From the NCBI GenBank assembly GCA_947396885.1, contig OX377202.1, positions 8,184,001-8,248,000 on the forward strand: a stretch of DNA of 64,000 bases. Direction: 5' to 3'. Shown here one piece after another: positions 9,801-17,888 of the stretch (position 1 is its first letter; every line of letters starts with the position of its first letter). Position numbers and translations under genes: made by a program. The notes under the pieces are model-generated. The model had not been told where the DNA came from. It did no database searches and saw only the letters and a program-made list of their open reading frames with translations. This DNA comes from Heligmosomoides polygyrus polygyrus. Taxonomy: Eukaryota; Nematoda; Chromadorea; Rhabditida; Heligmosomidae.

Positions 9801-12631
9801 GAAGGGGAACCGGTGAAGGAGGGGAGAGGGGTTCAATGAAGGGGGGGGGGGGGACCGGTGAAGGAGAGGGGAGGGGTCCAGTGAAGATGGGACCGGTAGG
9901 AGGTTGACCAGTGAAAGAGGGAACCAGGTGAAGGGGAGACCGGTGAATGCGGGAAGGGATCCAGTGAAGAGGGGGGGGGACCAGAAAAGGGCTGACAATA
10001 AAGGGGAACCAGTGATAAGGGACCAGTTAAGGGGGGCCCAGTGAAGGTGATGGACCTGTTTTGCCCTATTCCGCAACACCATTCTATATAGCACGGGCGC
10101 GTGTAGCGCAGTCGGAGGAGGCGCGACTATCGCGTGCACCCGATGCCAGGTTCCTGGTTCGGATTTCCCGCCCAGGCCAACCAAGCCTTCCATCCCTCCG
10201 GGGTCGGTGAATTGGTACCAGACTTGTCTGGGAAGGATAAAGCGCTGACTTGTTCATCGGCTGGCCACCGCAAGTCATTGTATGGCCAAATACGCATTCA
10301 TGTCGCCTCCACGAGATCCCTTAGAAGTAGAATGCGTGGCGCATCCCAGAAGGGATTGAGTAACGCCGTCCTTTATCCTTATCCTTATTCTATATAGCAA
10401 AACCAGTTTTTTATTGAATGAGAGAAGGCCTAAAGAGGAGAAGACGTTCGGGGTGTTCTATTCTCCGGGTTTGGGCCGAAGCCCCAACCAGACGTTTGGC
10501 GGCCGCCAGGCTGGTAAATACATATACCATTTTCACATCAAGTTGTACGCTTTTCTAAACAAAACTGATGCTTCTGAAATCAAAACGAACGTATCCAAAT
10601 CGAAGCGAACATATTCGAGGTTAAACTACAGACCCCCCAAGATGGTAAGAATCATTTTTTGTTCAATAAAAATTTCGTATAACTTTTCTGAAATTTTTTA
10701 CTTCAGCTCCCCAAATGAGATTCAATAATTTTGTTAATTTTTTTATTTTTGATAAAAAGTAATAGATTAAAATTGGTTCTATAGCGCAAAAAGGCAGCAG
10801 TCATTTGTTGCACTAGAAGAAGAAATCGTGCCATGCGCTGGAAGCGATTTCATTTGAGTGTTAGTGTAAATTAATTATATATTTAGACAATGAATAGTAA
10901 ATCAGACGTAGGCGGTAGAATTTAAATGAGAATAAACTGAGCGGAATTCGATATTAAGAGGAGGAGTAAAAAGGATGCATTTTAAATGATTCTCATCGTT
11001 TTCAGCGATTCTCAGTTGTCCTCTCGTCCTGTTGAGTGGTCCCAAATATTCATTGAATGATGTCTTTCTGCAGGTATTGGAGCTGTGCCAGACGCGTGTC
11101 TAGCCGCCCTGTCGAACCACAAAGATCTCGGTATTCACACAGAGATGTTTTCGGACGGCATCTTGGACCTCATCAAGTGTAATGCGATTACGAATGCCAA
11201 GAAGGTGACTCATTTCGACGTCGTTTTGTCCTAAAAAAAAACACTCTTATCTGAGACTTATTCGACTCGAAAATTGGCACTGCACGATTTTAGGCGCTTT
11301 TTCCGGGAAGGGTTATTGTTTCATTTGTCTACGGCTCGAAGAAGCTGTACGACTATCTCAACAATAACCCGCTCATCGAGTTTGGCGATGTGCAGTGGGT
11401 GAACAATCCGACCATCATTCGTGTGAATCCGAAAGTCACCGCCATCAATTCCGCCGTCGAGATTGATCTCACTGGTCAAGGTATGTGTTTTGAGAGCGAG
11501 CGCTGCTCTTCAGGGGCCGGTTTCGTCAACGATTCATCAACGACTAAGCAGCGGGTGTAGGGGTAGAGGTACCCACGATGAGGCCTACTCTCTGGCTCTT
11601 ACCTTATCTCTACCTGACTCTTATCTTAATTCTATCCCTTATACCCCGCATACCCACAGGTTTAATTGTTGATGAATCCGGCTCCAGATGTGTCTGTTGA
11701 CCCCACGCTTCGACGTGGGTCATCCACAAATGATTCGAGCAAGCCTTTGCGAATGGAGTAGCCTATTCCCCTTTGACAAAATGGGAGTAGTTGGGCCGTA
11801 GGTCCCGCCCCTTATTGTTTCAATTTGAAGTGTTTTCAGTAGTCGCCGATTCGGCTGGTACCCGATTTCTGTCCGGGTTCGGAGGCCAGGTGGACTTTAT
11901 TCGTGGAGCTGCTCTTGGTGACGACGGTCTTGGCAAGCCGATTATTGCGCTGCCGTCCATTTCGAAGGGCGGTCAGAGCAAAATTGTGCCCTTCATTGCC
12001 GAGGTCAGCTGCTAGAATTTGCAGTGTAGTCGCATGCAACTTCCACATGGTTCTCGAGTATATCGGCCTTCAGGGTTCCGGCATTGTAACCAGTAGAGGC
12101 CACGTACACTACGTGGTCACCGAGTACGGAATTGCTCAGCTGTGGGGCAAGAACATGCGACAGAGGGCGTATGAACTCATCAAGATTGCACATCCGTCAC
12201 AGAGGGAGCTGCTCGAGAAGGCAGCTTTCAAGAGACTCAAGGTGAGTTGGAACAATGGTTGAGGTTTGGACTATACAGATACGACAGTGCCGTTGGTCTT
12301 CTTTTTTGTTGTTGATTCCACGTTTTATTCGCCTTAGGCTTAGTTCACATGGCCTTGAATCAAGCCTTGTGAGCCTTGCCTTCATCTTCAACAAATAAAA
12401 AATAAAAGATTTAGGGATTGAATATAGCTTGAGAACCTCAGCACAGTTCAGGCTTCGTATTAGAGTTTTATCCTCTCGATGCACTCGAGCTATAGGTTCC
12501 GTTCTCCATGAGCTACATACGTCTACTTCGTGCACTTATGTGGTTTCAAATGCAGCATTATTAATACTAAAATATTGTCTTCGAAGCATGTAACATCTCC
12601 ATTCTTCCAGGTGATGCCGTCGGCGGACTAA
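867..12631 (+). CDS. acer-1: Acetyl-CoA hydrolase / 4-hydroxybutyrate CoA-transferase family protein (5' end outside window)
   Basis: Nine exons join in phase: 867-926, 7560-7648, 7707-7797, 8047-8238, 11074-11204, 11294-11480, 11840-12003, 12074-12241, 12611-12631 (TAA). They encode 366 residues plus a partial codon, so roughly 85-100 N-terminal residues should lie left of the window. Family I CoA-transferase signatures are visible: RSNSLFTGANLRKAVNEG in the first exon, the catalytic-glutamate segment INSAVEIDLTGQ in exon 6, SGFGGQVDFIRGAALG in exon 7 and TSRGHVHYVVTEYGIA in exon 8. Members move CoA between acetyl-CoA and small acids or hydrolyse acetyl-CoA, usually in mitochondria; the targeting peptide cannot be seen here. 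It resembles C. elegans C44B7.10 from memory. Introns 1 (6.6 kb) and 4 (2.8 kb) are full of transposons, the others are 58-607 bp. No frameshift or in-frame stop was found. The symbol follows C. elegans; the family call is surer than the exact substrate. Confidence 0.93.
1040..1320. repeat. TTCGAA/AATATTCG-rich simple repeat
   Basis: Irregular repetition of TTCGAA, TATTCGAA and CGAAAATCG motifs. A related block lies at 2890-3110. No gene is visible. Confidence 0.6.
1320..2010. repeat. Fold-back repeat of ~145-bp tandem units
   Basis: Units containing TTCGCCCAAACTTCGCCTAG, GGTGCTGATCACGAATCAGAC and GTAGGTACCGGTGACTA repeat about three times from 1350 to 1700 and appear inverted at 1735-1985, giving one large palindrome. 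Short frames inside are repeat shadows. A weak relative of the unit lies near 21105-21160. Confidence 0.7.
2200..3500. repeat. AT-rich fold-back element interrupted by a SINE
   Basis: The arm at about 2200-2515 (AGTAGAGACC, CACCTGCTCC, GCGCCATGC..., GATCGCCGCGATTTTCATTT) recurs inverted at about 3165-3490. A SINE (2531-2820) and a TTCGAA-rich block lie between. The same AT-rich family appears at 10.5, 25.5, 26.5, 27.3, 39.7, 55.0 and 56.2 kb. Confidence 0.65.
2531..2820 (-). mobile_element. tRNA-derived SINE, family A, with 14-bp target duplication
   Basis: Read on the minus strand it starts GGGCGCGTGTAGCGCAGTCG (A-box-like) with a B-box-like GGTTCGGATTTCC about 50 bp on, and ends in a CCTTTATCCTTATT tail. 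It is flanked by AAACTTGAATATTA at 2517-2530 and 2821-2834, so it moved by retrotransposition. The 76-134-codon frames here are shadows. Confidence 0.9.
3553..3742. repeat. Fold-back MITE with GGGGCCGGATTCA ends
   Basis: Ends are GGGGCCGGATTCAACAAC and its complement. The arms (TTACAGCAATATTACTGAG and inverse) form an imperfect hairpin of 190 bp. Confidence 0.75.
4090..4545 (+). pseudogene. Mariner transposase remnant
   Basis: Frame-broken matches to mariner transposase: EWFVKFLKGDCSLEDKAWSG, QLAEKLEMSHRIVGIHLKAL, then after a deletion KPHVARLTRETIKELGWEV and HPPYSPDLATTDYHLFHALN, which includes the third catalytic aspartate region. The central domain with the first catalytic D is missing. 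It abuts the LINE fragment that follows. Confidence 0.75.
4743..6576. mobile_element. 1.83-kb fold-back transposon, Mutator-like by target duplication
   Basis: Long inverted arms start GGGTGAGGGACGTTCTGCCTG at the left and its near complement at the right; the outer 350 bp are GC-rich, the inner arms carry tandem ~155-bp units (TAACCCTTA...GTTTATT). The element is flanked by GCACTACAG at 4734-4742 and 6577-6585, a 9-bp duplication as made by Mutator-like transposases. It sits inside the LINE reverse transcriptase. No transposase was found; the core at about 5640-5960 holds a frameshifted minus-strand frame. Confidence 0.8.
5645..5960 (-). pseudogene. Coding-like core of the fold-back transposon
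   Basis: On the minus strand one frame reads FENDIMILQCVEHVHSLKLP and EEFDLIVGVLPRTPK from 5960, then a second frame continues SISSMFPISLNGGDIDYAGT. With one frame change about 100 residues stay open between the repeat arms. I do not recognise it; it may be a captured host-gene fragment or chance. Confidence 0.35.
7859..7997. repeat. Fold-back MITE with GGGNCC-GATTCATCAAC ends
   Basis: 139-bp hairpin; the ends are GGGACCAGATTCATCAACCG and the complement of GGGGCCGGATTCATCTAACC, the inner arms CGGTGAAAAAACCGCCAAAC and inverse. It sits in the intron before exon 8047-8238 of the acer-1-like gene. Close relatives lie at 23041, 30874 and 48677. Confidence 0.85.
8283..8350 (-). repeat. TTTA-repeat, possible LINE 3' tail
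   Basis: ATTTATTTATTTATTTATTT followed by unique-like sequence; it resembles the tail of the CR1-like LINE at 32473 in minus orientation. No coding part remains. Confidence 0.35.
8600..9000. repeat. ~125-bp tandem repeat, about three copies
   Basis: Units each carry an AAAATTGATTATATTGAT-like segment and a CACCA...GGCTTCC-like segment (8693, 8828, 8942). They lie in intron 4 of the acer-1-like gene. A GTGTGT microsatellite follows at 9055-9072. Confidence 0.55.
9180..9680. repeat. Minisatellite with ~42-bp units and a 125-bp higher-order period
   Basis: The unit TTCAGACGACGTGTCACCGA plus TGTCGCGCAAAGC repeats about twelve times. GTGCCTGG starts at 9359 and 9484 show a 125-bp block of three variant units. 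Because units are close to a multiple of three and stop-poor, overlapping long frames run through all three forward frames. Confidence 0.85.
9685..10060. repeat. GGACCAGTGAAGG purine-rich minisatellite
   Basis: Variants of GGGACCGGTGAAGGGGG repeat with variable spacing, including a run of about 13 G near 9841. The 237-codon minus-strand frame here is a repeat shadow. Confidence 0.85.
10094..10386 (+). mobile_element. tRNA-derived SINE, family A, with 13-bp target duplication
   Basis: Head GGGCGCGTGTAGCGCAGTCG with B box GGTTCGGATTTCC, tail CCTTTATCCTTATCCTT. It is flanked by ATTCTATATAGCA at 10081-10093 and 10387-10399. It lies in intron 4 of the acer-1-like gene. Confidence 0.92.
10520..10900. 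repeat. AT-rich fold-back family, single arm
   Basis: Starts at ATACCATTTTCACATCAAG and runs through AAGATGGTAAGAATCATTTT to GCCATGCGCTGGAAGCG; same family as the arms at 2200-3500. No second arm was found nearby. Confidence 0.5.
11513..11685. repeat. Fold-back MITE with GGGGCCGG ends in intron 6 of acer-1-like gene
   Basis: Ends GGGGCCGGTTTCGTCAAC and complement of GGAGCCGGATTCATCAAC; core TTATCTCTACCTGACTCTTA is shared with the copy at the left window edge. Confidence 0.75.
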
Positions 12632-12945
12632 GCCAGGACGTCCTCATCATCTCATACGATTGCGGTCTCTGAGCATTTCCTACGTTCTTTCTGATTTTAT
12701 CCTCGTGGTAAACCGTGTACTGTACCTGCCATGTCCTCACCACTCAGCTGTCGAATTACTGTGTAAAGATGTACTCGATTGACCCGTATCTCACAGCATT
12801 CAAACTGCCGGGTTCGGCGTTGATATCTCCTCGGCATCGATACTCTAAGTTCACCAATCTTTACAGCAGTGTGCACGTTAGGTTTAAGGTTGTTGTCATG
12901 ATTCCAACGAATCTGACACGAAAATAAATTGGTTTACTGACCGTG
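12632..12945 (+). other. Probable 3' UTR of acer-1-like gene with polyadenylation signal
   Basis: The stretch after the TAA at 12629-12631 is unique-looking sequence without repeats and holds an AATAAA hexamer at 12923-12928, so transcript cleavage is expected near 12940. GC-rich repeat elements begin just after it. Confidence 0.6.
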
Positions 12946-12984
12946 TTTTGAATGCTTCAGAATACTGAATACTTTGCGAGTGTG

Positions 12985-13190
12985 CGGCGCTGCACCATGG
13001 CCTGTGTTATACTTCGGCGACGCGTCGCCGACGCTGCGACCCGTCACCGACGTCGCCGACGTCGCCACAGATGCGTGGTCGACGTCGGCGACGTCGTCAA
13101 CAGATTCTGTGGCGGGGTCGGGGACGACGTTGACAGGAGAGCATCGGAGCGGGTTTTCAATGTCATCATTTGGTCTGCCCATAGAAAGGC
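12985..13190. repeat. GC-rich hairpin element, GTCGGCGAC type
   Basis: Begins GGCCTGTGTTATACTTCGGC and continues with GACGTCGCCGAC/GTCGGCGACGTC inverted motifs. Relatives lie at 14129-14263, 14394-14530, 15872-15930 and 34521-34581. Arginine-rich short frames here are artefacts. Confidence 0.65.
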
Positions 13191-13399
13191 TAAGTGATCA
13201 CATCTGCCTCGAATTTGCACACATTTTGAGCTTTTCTTAATCTTCAAAGGAAATTTTAATTCTTAATTCTTCTTAATGCCTAAAGACTTGATGATGATTT
13301 TTTGTTCTGTATGTACGGTAGTCTGCTCAACCATTGTTAATCTGCCGAATTTTCTCTTAATAACCAAATTGGGCTTTTAGAAGGATGGATAAGTGTTCA

Positions 13400-13650
13400 A
13401 AGGTTTCACTAGCAGCAATGCTAGAACCATTCAAAAGTACCTGTATTTTTTAGGAGACCCTGTATTTTTCGCAAGGCGTAGTGTGTTTTTAGGTTTTAAA
13501 CTTTAAAAGAAGCACAAATCAATCGATACGGTCACTTTGTAAAGAGATTATAGGAAGTATTCGAGCTAAACACTATCAATAGATTGTAAAATGCAAAATA
13601 ACAGACGAGTGCATGGCGCAGTCTATCCCGATCATACGTCAAAAAAGCGT
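13400..13650. repeat. Fragment of the TACAGTGTCTC fold-back family
   Basis: CACTAGCAGCAATG, AAAAGAAGCACAAATCAATC and AGACGAGTGCATGGCGCA match the right arm of the element at 31909-34366. Confidence 0.6.
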
Positions 13651-13834
13651 CGGTTTAGCAAAGAACTTTTTCGTTAAATCGTATTTCAATTAAATTTACG
13701 CGGAATTCTCGAAGTTCAAAGGAAAATTTAACTCTTAATTAGTAAGAATTCTATCTCGAAAAAGCTCTTCGCAGAGGTTTGCATTACCATTTGAGAAAGC
13801 AAGGAAACACTACTTATTTTCTACACAGTTCTAT

Positions 13835-14050
13835 TCAGTATCACTTGCTCTACAAGGAAGCAAATAGGCCCAGAAAATGCGAACAGAACGACTGAGAAGG
13901 ACACAAAAGGGAAGAAAAGTGACAAAGTGAAGACGAGCTAAGGTTTGGGGTTCCACTCCCTCCCAAACACTCAGTGTTCTAGTGAATTGCACTTTTGTGT
14001 TCGCAAGACGGCGTCTTTTGCACTTCTCGATTTCGTAATTCGAAGTACGG
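13835..14050. repeat. Dispersed repeat, copy 1
   Basis: Shares CACTCCCTCCCAAACACTCA, CTCAGTGTTC and GCACTTCTCGATTTCGTAAT with 15600-15880 in the same orientation, about 1.8 kb apart. No function recognised. Confidence 0.6.
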
Positions 14051-14128
14051 TGGTGATGATGGCAGTTCCGGGAACGAAGAACCAACCTACAATCATAACA
14101 CTCCATCGGAGCGCATTTTCTGCCACCC

Positions 14129-14263
14129 TTGGATGACGTCGGCGACGCTGACGTTGTCGGCTAGTCTGTGGCGACGTTGGCGACGCCGGCGACGCTGTGA
14201 TGGCCCCTACAGCATAGCGTCGCCGACGTCGGCGACGCGTCGCCGAAGTATAACATAGGCCAT
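14129..14263. repeat. GC-rich hairpin element, GTCGGCGAC type
   Basis: Ends in GCGTCGCCGAAGTATAACAT plus AGGCC, the complement of the family terminus. It is rich in GTCGGCGACG inverted motifs. Confidence 0.65.
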
Positions 14264-14393
14264 TGGCACGGTTCTTGGCGCCGCACGGTGGCCTCGTATC
14301 GTATTTATCCCTCTTCGCCGTAAAACACCTTATTTGGCGGAACTCCGAGGTGCTGTGTTCGGCAAATCGCATCGATACGAGTCATAAGGCCCA

Positions 14394-14530
14394 TGGCCTA
14401 TGTTATACCCCATGGCCTTCGGCGACGCGTCGCCGACGCTGCTACCCGTCACCGACAGCCCGTCACCGACGCCCTCGTCGCCACAGATGTCGTCGGTACC
14501 GTCGGCGACGTCGTCGGCAGAAGAGCATCG
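14394..14530. repeat. GC-rich hairpin element, GTCGGCGAC type
   Basis: Begins GGCCTATGTTATACCCCATG and has the same CGGCGACGCGTCGCCGACG core; followed by AGAGCATCGGAGCG as in the 12985 copy. Confidence 0.6.
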
Positions 14531-14884
14531 GAGCGCTGTGTACTAATACAGGGTGGGCAAGATTCTTTCGTCATAGTTGTAAAATAACCAACAATTCGAG
14601 AAAACTTCAACTAAATTACAACAACACAAACATTAGGGTGCGTCATGTTCAAGTGGTTTCGGAGTGGCCTCCCTTGGAGCGGCTGCAGAGGGCCAAACGT
14701 TTCGCGAATTTTTCGGCGATGGCCGCAGGGGCGGAGTGGCGCTCTACCCCTCCCTTTAAACAGAGGTGTGGCAAATGTCTGCGTCTCCACTATCTCGTAA
14801 GGCAGCCACTGGACTCTCGAGCAAGCCCAGGGGGTTGGGAGGTGGGCGGGCCAGGGGACGAGGGGGTAGAACGCTCGACACCCG

Positions 14885-15330
14885 GTCGCAGATCGTACCT
14901 GGGAACAGATTCTGTTCACGGATGAGAAGCTGTTCACCGTGGAGCAGGCGCACAATCGCCAAAATGGTAGAATGTGGTCACCAGAGGCTCCAAGCATCTC
15001 TACTATCGTCCAAAACCAGCAATCTGTTATGGTTTGGGGCGGAATCTGCGCCAGCGGCAAAACCCCTGGTTTTCTTGGAGAAGGGAGTAAAATCGACGAA
15101 CTACGGACGTGCACTATGTACCAGCGAGGCATTCTTGAGTCCGTAGTTCTTCCTTGGACCCACCAGCACGTCGGTGATGCCCATTGGAGGTTCCAACAGG
15201 ACTCCGCACCCACAGATAGTGCGAAGAGTGCGCAGGCGTGATGCAAGGTCAATCTCCCCGACTTCATCACACCTTCGGAATGGCCGCTGTATTCTCCGGA
15301 TTTGAATCCGATGGACTACAGGTGTGGGTA
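14885..15330 (+). pseudogene. Tc1/IS630-like transposase remnant
   Basis: Catalytic-domain pieces read EQILFTDEKLFTVEQAHNRQ, VMVWGGICASGKTPGFL, VLPWTHQHVGDAHWRFQQDS and, after a stop, EWPLYSPDLNPMDY. The FTDE and QQDSA aspartates and the final SPDLNPMD region are present, but at least one stop and frame changes interrupt it. The N-terminal DNA-binding part is absent; 14560-14880 holds nothing recognised. Confidence 0.8.
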
Positions 15331-15384
15331 TTTTAGTGGCTAGGGTCGGCGTCAAACGCCACCGCAGTCTCGATTCCTGAGACA

Positions 15385-15435
15385 ACCGTTCCCATTCCTG
15401 GCACAAGGAATCCTTGCGCCAGGAGTGGGAACGGT
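15385..15435. repeat. 51-bp near-perfect hairpin
   Basis: ACCGTTCCCATTCCTGGCAC plus AAGG is answered by CCTTGCGCCAGGAGTGGGAA plus CGGT after 3 bp. It follows the transposase remnant and could be part of that element's end. Confidence 0.5.
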
Positions 15436-15599
15436 ATCATTTCAGAAAGCGAGGAAACACTACTTATTTGAATCTCTACCGCCGTTTCGTACTTACCTGT
15501 TTCAAGGCCGTCTTTCATATATTTTGGCTGCTCCGTATCAGCTTTTCGCGTTTCTTCACCGTTCCCTTCACGTTTTCAGTTTTTTGTTTCACGGTTTTA

Positions 15600-15890
15600 C
15601 TTTGTGTTACTTGCTCTGTATGAAATCGAAAAGGCCTAGAAAACGAGAATAAAACGAGTGAGAGAGACAGAAAAGCGAAGAAGGGTGGCAAAGCGAAGGG
15701 AACGTAAGGATTAGGTTCCTACTCCCTCCCCAAATACTCAGTGTTCCAGCAAGCTGAACGGACTTTCGCACAGCATTAGGCAATGGTTGTGAGACTAACC
15801 ATAAAAGAACCATAAAATGACACTATTGGTACCCTCAAGACGGGCGTTTTTGCACTTCTCGATTTCGTAATTCGAGGCATCGCCGGCGGC
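15600..15890. repeat. Dispersed repeat, copy 2
   Basis: Same-orientation relative of 13835-14050 with an inserted stretch around 15765-15835; followed by a GC-rich hairpin half ending GGAAGTATAACAC. Confidence 0.55.
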
Positions 15891-15989
15891 GTCGTCGACG
15901 CGTCTGTGGCGACGGAAGTATAACACCCCCTGCGGAGCTCTCGGCGGCCCCGCAGCTGGGTTACGGGTCAAAGTCAGAAGTCGGATTTT

Positions 15990-17595
15990 TATATATCATT
16001 TTCAGTTGAAATTCAACGTTGTCCAAAACGAATTCAACGTTTTTCAAAACAAATTCAACGACTTCCGAATCAAACTACGCTTCAAGACAAACCTTCGTCT
16101 TCATGTAACACTTCTACCACATACCCCATGTGCCTATTTCTTGGAAACGAAAGACTTGAACGTTGTCTCCGAGATGTAATCAGCTTCATCCACCACCTCC
16201 TACGCAAGCTCGAGAACGAGCTTGTACTCAATGATTGTGCGGACGGATCCTTCTTCTTCCACCTCTTCGAATGCCGTCCGGTAAATGAACCGTTGATTAC
16301 ATCCTCACATGTTCCTCCTATAGTCGATAATTCAACATATAGCTTAAAGCTATAGCGTAACTATTATGTAGTTCCTATAACCTTCTGCTGTATATCAGAC
16401 ATTTCTTTCTCTCGGAGACCTATCAACTCTCAAGACGAACATGACGTTCTCAAGCTCGAGGACGAGCTTACTGGAGGAATGGAGATGTCGGGTTGTACCC
16501 AATCCGCACCCCTCGACGGCGACGCCCTGCTACGAGAGTCATGTCTACATCGTCCCGGCCGTGAGGTCGCTTATACCGCCAGCTGCCTGGAAGGGAGCCG
16601 TCTGCCTCTCACCCCACTCCTTCTCTACAATCCATATACTGTATGTATTCTTATAATAAAGGTACATACAGAGCCTATACTATACAGAGGAACATCTATC
16701 ACGTAGGATTCATCAGGTGAGGAGTCGCTATCCTTTAATCTGATACACGACAAGTAGTAATGCGATGCAAGTACAAAATAAGCAAATTGAACGATAAAAC
16801 TGCAAGTAATACAACAATACGATAAACAATACAGAACGCAAATAACAACACAGCAATAACTATTCAAAATAGCGGAATGAGCAAGTGAAATCATGTCCTT
16901 TTTAGGCCTTCAGGCGTTTTGAAGTGTGATATTGATCTGTCAAGGCCTTTTTAAGTGAGTGTGGTATGGAGTTTCGTCAGAGCGTTGAAAATCGTAGAAA
17001 CTGATACAGACATCAAGTTTTTTCATCCTCGAGAAATGGATGTAGCTCGGCAACCTCTTCGGTGAGAAGTAAGTCTCAGCAATACGCTTCTTTGCGTAGC
17101 TACCCATAGATTGAAAATTGAGTGCTGAAACAACGAGTGACTGGGTGTGAACTCGAACCTCCGCGAGTGCGCTCAACTATTTCGCCTTCTCGTTTGTACG
17201 AGTTGATAATGCTTCGTGCAGTGTTCTCTATGACACCAGCAATCTGAGCAGCTTCGTGTGTGATCCTTTCGTCGACGAACACCAGCTTGACCAAGATCTC
17301 CTTCTGTCTCCGAGACACTCAACTGCATCGGCCGTGTCGCTGACTTTGTTGAACGTCTTCTTGATCGCTGCTCATGTTGCCTGCAGACATGGCAAATCGC
17401 ATTGACAAGAAGGAGTGGAGGGATCCTTTTATATGATACGGGAAAGATTCCAGAAGAGCATGAAATTGGTTTGAAAAACGTTGAATTTCTTTCGAAGAAC
17501 GTTGAATGTTTTGAACAACGTCGAATTTGGTTTGAACAACGTTGAAGTCGTTTTGGACACGTTGAACTTCAACTGAAAATGGTATAGAAACACGC
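15990..17595. repeat. Fold-back element with TTCAACGTT-repeat arms
   Basis: Left arm 15992-16080 repeats AAATTCAACGTTGTCCAAAA; right arm 17455-17590 carries the inverse AACGTTGAA units and ends ACTGAAAATGGTATA. Between them lie 16100-16900, where I see no recognised gene (an AATAAA at 16656 and inverted AGCTCGAGAACGAGCTT at 16209), and a transposase fragment at 17100-17320. Confidence 0.55.
17100..17320 (-). pseudogene. N-terminal HTH fragment of a Tc1/IS630-like transposase
   Basis: The frame reads MSRRQKEILVKLVFVDERIT, HEAAQIAGVIENTARSIINS and YKREGEIVERTRGGSSS, the helix-turn-helix plus basic linker pattern of Tc1-like transposases. No catalytic domain follows. Confidence 0.6.
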
Positions 17596-17888
17596 CTCGT
17601 GGGGCGGCACACAAGCATAGCATTCTCCGCAACAATCCTTGCTTCTTTCAAAGACGAACGGCCACATTTTCGAATAGGACTTATGGTTAGTGGAACTTTA
17701 TTCATCTCCTCATCTGCCGTAGTACAAGATAACAACAATATGTAACAAAAACAAGTAGTGATAGAAATGTCACGATGGAGGTGACAAGATCATTTCGTCC
17801 TTCACAAATGGACGTACAACAAATCACAATCGGTCAACAACGGTGCTAGTGATGATAGCAGCAACAAACAACAGAGTCGACTCCCACT

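Noticed and set aside
9480..10193. 237-codon minus-strand frame, proline/leucine-rich
   Set aside because: It runs through two minisatellites and into a SINE; composition mirrors the GGACCAGTGAAGG repeat.
12952..14258. Arginine-rich frames in GTCGGCGAC repeats
   Set aside because: Both strands and several frames are open because of the CGACG repeat; no acceptable gene context.
16128..16706. Short frames and AATAAA at 16.1-16.7 kb as a gene or solo LTR
   Set aside because: No recognised domain, no paired LTR and no TG...CA boundaries with a target duplication were found.
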